From Paenibacillus pedocola (GTDB lineage: Bacteria; Bacillota; Bacilli; Paenibacillales; Paenibacillaceae): a stretch of 64,000 nt of DNA. Numbering within the stretch: the stretch's first letter is position 1; the number at the start of each line of letters is the position of its first letter. This document shows positions 60,601-64,000 of the stretch, one piece after another. The stretch spans positions 4,402,001 through 4,466,000 of the forward strand of contig NZ_CP134223.1 in assembly GCF_031599675.1 (NCBI RefSeq), in the 5' to 3' direction. Made by a program: the position numbers and the translations under genes. The notes beneath the pieces are model-generated. The model was not told the DNA's origin and made no database searches. It was given only the letters and a program-made list of their open reading frames with translations.

Positions 60601-61512
60601 TTATAACTGTGAAATTTGAATCTGCGGCCGCAGCTGCTCAATAAGCTCCCCGTCCGCCAAATCATCAGAGAATGCAGTCGCACTTCCCGATGCAACACCT
60701 GTGCGGAATGCCTCCAGCACATCCCCCGTCTTGGACAACGTACCCACGAACCCGGCAATCATCGAATCCCCAGCGCCTACAGAATTCTTCACCTTGCCTG
60801 CCGGTACGTTCGCATAAAACACCCCCTGCTCTGAAATGAACAGCGCTCCTTCACCTGCCATGGATACAAGCACATGCTGCGCACCCGATTCCAGCAGCTT
60901 GCGTCCGTAAGTAATAATTTCCGCTCTGGTGCTGATAGTCACGCCAAACAATTCGGCAAGTTCATGATGATTCGGCTTGACGAGCAGCGGACCATGTATA
61001 AGCGCCTGCTTCAAGGCCTGGCCCGTCGTATCGATGACGAAATCCGCCCCCTGCTCCTTGCATACTCCGATCAGCTTGTTATAGAAGTCTTCGCCAAGCG
61101 ACGGGGGGATGCTCCCGGACATGATAACGATATCTCCGGACTTGAGATTATAAAGCTTGTTCATCAGTGCATCGGCTTCTTCCATACTGATGTCCGGTCC
61201 GGCTCCGTTGATCTCGGTTTCTTCGCCGGATTTCAGCTTGATATTGATCCGGGTGTCACCACAGGCCGGAACAAAATCGCTGGAAGTGCCTTCTTCCTTC
61301 AGCCAGTCCTCAATGAACTGGCCGGTGAACCCGCCAAGGAAGCCGGTCGCTGTATTTCTGATTTTAAGCTGATTCAGCACGCGCGATACGTTGATCCCTT
61401 TGCCTCCAGGCAGTTTCAGATCACGTGTCATACGGTTTAAGCCGCCGAGCCTCAAATCTTCAACTTCCACGATATAATCAATGGAAGGATTGAGTGTCAC
61501 TGTATATATCAT
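60601..61512 (-). CDS. fruK: 1-phosphofructokinase
   Basis: A 303-residue PfkB-family kinase that makes fructose 1,6-bisphosphate. The N-terminal substrate region is LPGGKGINVSRVLNQL and the C-terminal catalytic signature is SVGAGDSMIAGFVG. The second in-frame ATG (61512) is preferred because GAGGG sits six bases before it and the protein then starts MIYTVTLNPSIDY, the family norm. It lies between fruR and fruA. Confidence 0.95.
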   Translation of the reverse strand: MIYTVTLNPSIDYIVEVEDLRLGGLNRMTRDLKLPGGKGINVSRVLNQLKIRNTATGFLGGFTGQFIEDWLKEEGTSSDFVPACGDTRINIKLKSGEETEINGAGPDISMEEADALMNKLYNLKSGDIVIMSGSIPPSLGEDFYNKLIGVCKEQGADFVIDTTGQALKQALIHGPLLVKPNHHELAELFGVTISTRAEIITYGRKLLESGAQHVLVSMAGEGALFISEQGVFYANVPAGKVKNSVGAGDSMIAGFVGTLSKTGDVLEAFRTGVASGSATAFSDDLADGELIEQLRPQIQISQL

Positions 61513-61544
61513 TTTCATCCCTCATTATTGTGGTTTACTTAATC

Positions 61545-62315
61545 TCAGACGATGGTAAAGTCTACATCCAGCGCTTCGAGCCCGCGGATAAAGCTGTCCG
61601 GCGTGTCCGAATCCAGGATGAAATGATCGATTTCCTGCAGGTCAGCCACTTTGCAAAAGGAGACTTGCCCGATCTTGCTGTGATCCGCCAGCAGAATGGC
61701 CTGCTTGGCAACGGCAATCATTTTGCGCTTCGTGGCTGCCTCCAGCATATTCGGGGTGGAAATCCCGTCGTGCAGATCAAGTCCGTTCGTACCCAGAAAT
61801 GCTTTATCCACCCGAACCATCTCCAGGGACCGTTCCGTCATCGGGCCTACGAAAGCCATTGTATCCGGCCGCAGCATGCCACCGGTAATCGACACTTCGA
61901 TATTCCGGCAATCCTTCAGTTCGTTCAGGGCCATAATCGAATTGGTAATGACCTTGAGATTGGAGAAGCTCTTCAGCGCTTTGGCAATCTGCAGGGTCGT
62001 CGTTCCTCCGTCCAGCAGGATCGCGTCGCCTTCCTGAATCAGCTCCACTGCCTTACGGGCCATCCGCAGCTTCTCCTCCTGGAACCGGTCTTCCTTGTCC
62101 GGAAATGCGGCCTCAAAGTTGACACTCTGCAGCGAAACCGCTCCGCCATGTGTCCGCTTAAGCAGCCTTGCCTCCTCCAGCTCCTTCAGATCCCTGCGTA
62201 CCGTCGATTCCGAGACGCCAAGCTGCTGGCTGAGCTCCTGCACGGATGCTCTCGTCTGCTGCTCCACGAACTGCACAATGCTGCGTTTTCTTTCCTCTTC
62301 AAACAGCACATTCAT
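61545..62315 (-). CDS. fruR: DeoR-family repressor of the fructose operon
   Basis: A 256-residue regulator with an N-terminal DeoR helix-turn-helix (VQELSQQLGVSESTVRRDLKELEE) and a C-terminal sugar-phosphate-binding domain (DAILLDGGTTTLQIAKALKS; LGTNGLDLHDGISTPNMLEA). Fructose 1-phosphate is the probable inducer, as in other FruR proteins. The ATG at 62315 is chosen for its AAGGAG site; the frame is open upstream. It heads the operon and presumably represses it. Confidence 0.93.
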   Translation of the reverse strand: MNVLFEEERKRSIVQFVEQQTRASVQELSQQLGVSESTVRRDLKELEEARLLKRTHGGAVSLQSVNFEAAFPDKEDRFQEEKLRMARKAVELIQEGDAILLDGGTTTLQIAKALKSFSNLKVITNSIMALNELKDCRNIEVSITGGMLRPDTMAFVGPMTERSLEMVRVDKAFLGTNGLDLHDGISTPNMLEAATKRKMIAVAKQAILLADHSKIGQVSFCKVADLQEIDHFILDSDTPDSFIRGLEALDVDFTIV

Positions 62316-62383
62316 CACTCCTTGGATGCAGTGCGCGGGCTTATATTCCGCCAGCCATGCATCATCTATGCTTACTATAGATA

Positions 62384-62440
62384 ATTTGCTCATTTGCTTG
62401 GATTATCATGCTCGTTATTGATCATTTGTGCTCATTTATG
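62384..62440. promoter_or_regulatory. Repeat cluster downstream of the fru promoter (candidate FruR operator)
   Basis: Several related copies of GCTCATTT/GATCATTT/GCTCGTTA occur within 60 bases (at about 62388, 62409, 62420 and 62430 on the plus strand), directly after the predicted start point. Multiple imperfect direct repeats are typical of DeoR-family operators. Confidence 0.45.
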
Positions 62441-62469
62441 ATTTTAACAGCGTTTTCAAAGTATGTAAA
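62441..62469 (-). promoter_or_regulatory. Predicted fru promoter with a cre site between -35 and -10
   Basis: TTTACA (62464-62469) and TAAAAT (62441-62446) on the minus strand are spaced by 17 bases. TGAAAACGCTGTTA (62445-62458) lies in the spacer and matches the cre pattern TGWAANCGNTNWCA with one mismatch, a place where CcpA would block the promoter. Confidence 0.55.
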
Positions 62470-62593
62470 GCGCTTTTTTAATCACAAATGCGCATTTGAC
62501 TCTCCTCTGTAAATATCCTCCCGATTGCCTATCTCATCTATGTAGACAATGACATATTTATAATACATATGGCGAAAAGCGGGTGAACAGGAA

Positions 62594-62878
62594 ATGGCCT
62601 ATAACAATAACGGGAATGGCAGCAGTAAGAGCAATAACAAAAGCAGCACTGGTTCCGCCAGCAATGGAAATCCGGCTGAATCTGCAGAGCTGACAGCTGA
62701 CGATTATGAGATTATTGCTGCCGGGCTTTCCGTTCTTGGAGAATTCTTCGCTTTTTTAGCACTCGTCAAGGCAAAAGAAGTCACTAAGGAAACCGGGGGA
62801 CAGGTAGATCTGGCGCCGGATCTGTTTATACGATCACGAAAAAAGGCGATGAAACGGAAATCCCGTCCACCGCGCTGA
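62594..62878 (+). CDS. Hypothetical small protein with low-complexity N-terminus
   Basis: A 94-residue protein I do not recognise. Residues 1-30 are almost only Asn, Ser, Gly and Lys. Residues 35-60 form a predicted helix with a hydrophobic centre (DYEIIAAGLSVLGEFFAFLALV). The C-terminus is strongly basic (RSRKKAMKRKSRPPR). It could be a membrane-associated or nucleic-acid-binding small protein. The ribosome site (AGGAA) is weak but the frame lies alone between genes. Confidence 0.65.
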   Translation: MAYNNNGNGSSKSNNKSSTGSASNGNPAESAELTADDYEIIAAGLSVLGEFFAFLALVKAKEVTKETGGQVDLAPDLFIRSRKKAMKRKSRPPR

Positions 62879-62912
62879 TTTTTTATATGCAGATTCTTCC
62901 CTCAAGAGCCTG

Positions 62913-63383
62913 TTATACGGACTCCAGCGGAAGGGTCTGATGCTGCTCCAAGAGTTCACTAACCTGCTTGCGCTGATCCTCCGGAACATTCACGATAACC
63001 AGAATATGCTCCTGTTCAGCATGTTCCGCATACCTGGCAGCATCCTTCTTAGGGATTCCAATACTGATCAGGCTGACGGTAAGACCATCACCTTCCAGGT
63101 CTGCCCCTGCCAGCTTGCGCGCTGCCGGTCCTGCAGCCACAGCGGTATCTTCGATCATGTCCAGCCCAACCCCAAGCTCCCTGGCGGTTCCGAACAAGCC
63201 CGAATTACCATTTCCGCTCTCCGTTTTTCCAATGCCGGTATCATGGCTGATGATCTCCAGCGTATTCTTCTGTTTCGTGACGGCTGAGATTTGCTTCGCT
63301 TTAATTCCACTTTTACGCAAGGACTCAATAGCAAGCGCAGCATCGCTTCTGTGCCCGAATATGCCTATAACCAGTGTAGTCAT
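62913..63383 (-). CDS. General-stress protein, YflT/GSP17M-like
   Basis: A 156-residue protein starting MTTLVIGIFGHRSDAALAIESLRKSG, the pattern of the heat-induced stress protein 17M family, with a glycine-rich centre and a C-terminal HILVIVNVPEDQ strand. The ATG at 63383 has AGGAGGGG upstream. The molecular function of the family is unknown; members belong to the general stress response. It is convergent with the small hypothetical gene. Confidence 0.8.
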   Translation of the reverse strand: MTTLVIGIFGHRSDAALAIESLRKSGIKAKQISAVTKQKNTLEIISHDTGIGKTESGNGNSGLFGTARELGVGLDMIEDTAVAAGPAARKLAGADLEGDGLTVSLISIGIPKKDAARYAEHAEQEHILVIVNVPEDQRKQVSELLEQHQTLPLESV

Positions 63384-63581
63384 CTGCAATCCCCTCCTGT
63401 TATTGCGATATTAACCGCCTATTTTACCGCTTAAACCAGGAGAAGGGGCTATTAGGTGCGTCATCTTGGTTGAATCAATCTCTAGTAATTCGGTTATAAA
63501 GATAGAATCGGGATTATGTTACTAGACATCCATGATCCTAACGGATACATAATGTGTAATTAGAAAATAGGAGGTGCTGCT

Positions 63582-64000
63582 ATGCTGCAAAGTAAGTATT
63601 TTCGGACCTGTCTGTCCATTATCGCCTTCTTAACGATTCTCTATCTGGGTTCAAAGGTTTTCTTTCTGTTTAATCCTGTGCTGGCGATTCTAAATCTGCT
63701 GCTGGTGCCAATGATGCTGTCGGGATTCATGTATTATCTGCTGCGGCCGCTCGTAAAGTTTCTGGAGAAGCATAATCTGAACCGGGCACTGTCTATTCTG
63801 TTAATCTATCTCGTGTTCATCGGCCTGTTCGTGCTCTTCTGGATCCTCGTCTGGCCAACGCTGCGCGAGCAATTCCAGAATTTTATCGACAATATGCCTT
63901 ACCTTGTCCAAGGAATACAAGATCAATTAAACAAGCTGCAGAGCAATCCTACCTTCTCGCGCTTTTTCAAAGGGGATACCGATCTTTCGGTGAGAGTCTC
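63582..64000 (+). CDS. AI-2E family transporter, N-terminal part (cut by window edge)
   Basis: I translated this gene from the ATG at 63582, eight bases after AGGAGG, to the end of the window (139 residues). It has three hydrophobic stretches (about 10-30, 35-55 and 70-95) and the family segment LVPMMLSGFMYYLLRPLVKFLEKHNLNRALSI, followed by the start of the outer domain (WPTLREQFQNFIDNMPYLV). This matches the PerM/UPF0118 group (AI-2 exporters, Na+/H+ antiporters and others), whose substrate cannot be told here. Confidence 0.85.
   Translation, partial: MLQSKYFRTCLSIIAFLTILYLGSKVFFLFNPVLAILNLLLVPMMLSGFMYYLLRPLVKFLEKHNLNRALSILLIYLVFIGLFVLFWILVWPTLREQFQNFIDNMPYLVQGIQDQLNKLQSNPTFSRFFKGDTDLSVRV

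Overview
The window looks like the chromosome of a Paenibacillus-type Bacillota. GC content is moderate and Shine-Dalgarno sites are strong (AGGAGG-like). Sugar ABC transporters sit beside YesM/YesN-type two-component systems. Other pointers are a Bacillus-type Fnr with C-terminal cysteines, GH65 phosphorylases and Bce-type antibiotic sensing. No rRNA, tRNA, CRISPR array, prophage or transposase was seen. Most genes lie on the minus strand in short operons separated by intrinsic terminators.

Layout. 1-4.5 kb: a sugar ABC transporter operon (binding protein, two permeases) running into a YesM-like kinase cut by the window edge. 4.6-10.9 kb: an anaerobic fermentation block, adhE, pflB and pflA, with visible CcpA, Rex and Fnr-type sites. 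11-17.8 kb: a second sugar ABC transporter with its own YesM/YesN pair. 17.8-19.9 kb: a tandem 219-bp palindromic repeat, a stand-alone LytTR protein and a seven-blade RCC1-like propeller protein. 20-28 kb: an orphan peptide-binding protein, then an operon of two GH65 phosphorylases, beta-phosphoglucomutase and an esterase. 28-35.2 kb: fnr, a Nudix gene, nitrite reductase and nitrite channel (nirB-nirD-nirC), a duplicated-domain lipoprotein and the nitrosative repair protein ScdA/RIC. 35-45 kb: assorted genes including msrAB, a DUF4349 lipoprotein, a DUF1540 microprotein and metE with a structured leader. 45.6-55 kb: a BceAB-like transporter co-transcribed with a DedA protein and UppP, an OYE-type oxidoreductase with a MarR regulator, a SemiSWEET, and a BceRS-like two-component system. 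55-64 kb: a methyltransferase, an AIM24-like protein, a YitT protein with a long leader, a short Crp/Fnr protein, the fructose operon fruR-fruK-fruA, a stress protein and the start of an AI-2E family transporter.

How it fits together. Fnr (28.3 kb) probably switches on pflB, nirB and scdA. All three have TGTGA-N6-TCACA-type boxes at the same distance (about 30 bp) from a plausible -10 hexamer, and pflB and nirB share a two-box arrangement with centres 21 bp apart. adhE carries a near-consensus Rex box over its predicted start and a cre-like site on its -35. The Bce-UppP-DedA operon groups three activities that act on undecaprenyl pyrophosphate/phosphate. Functions are assigned from recognisable motifs read by eye; regulatory sites are pattern matches and no search was run.
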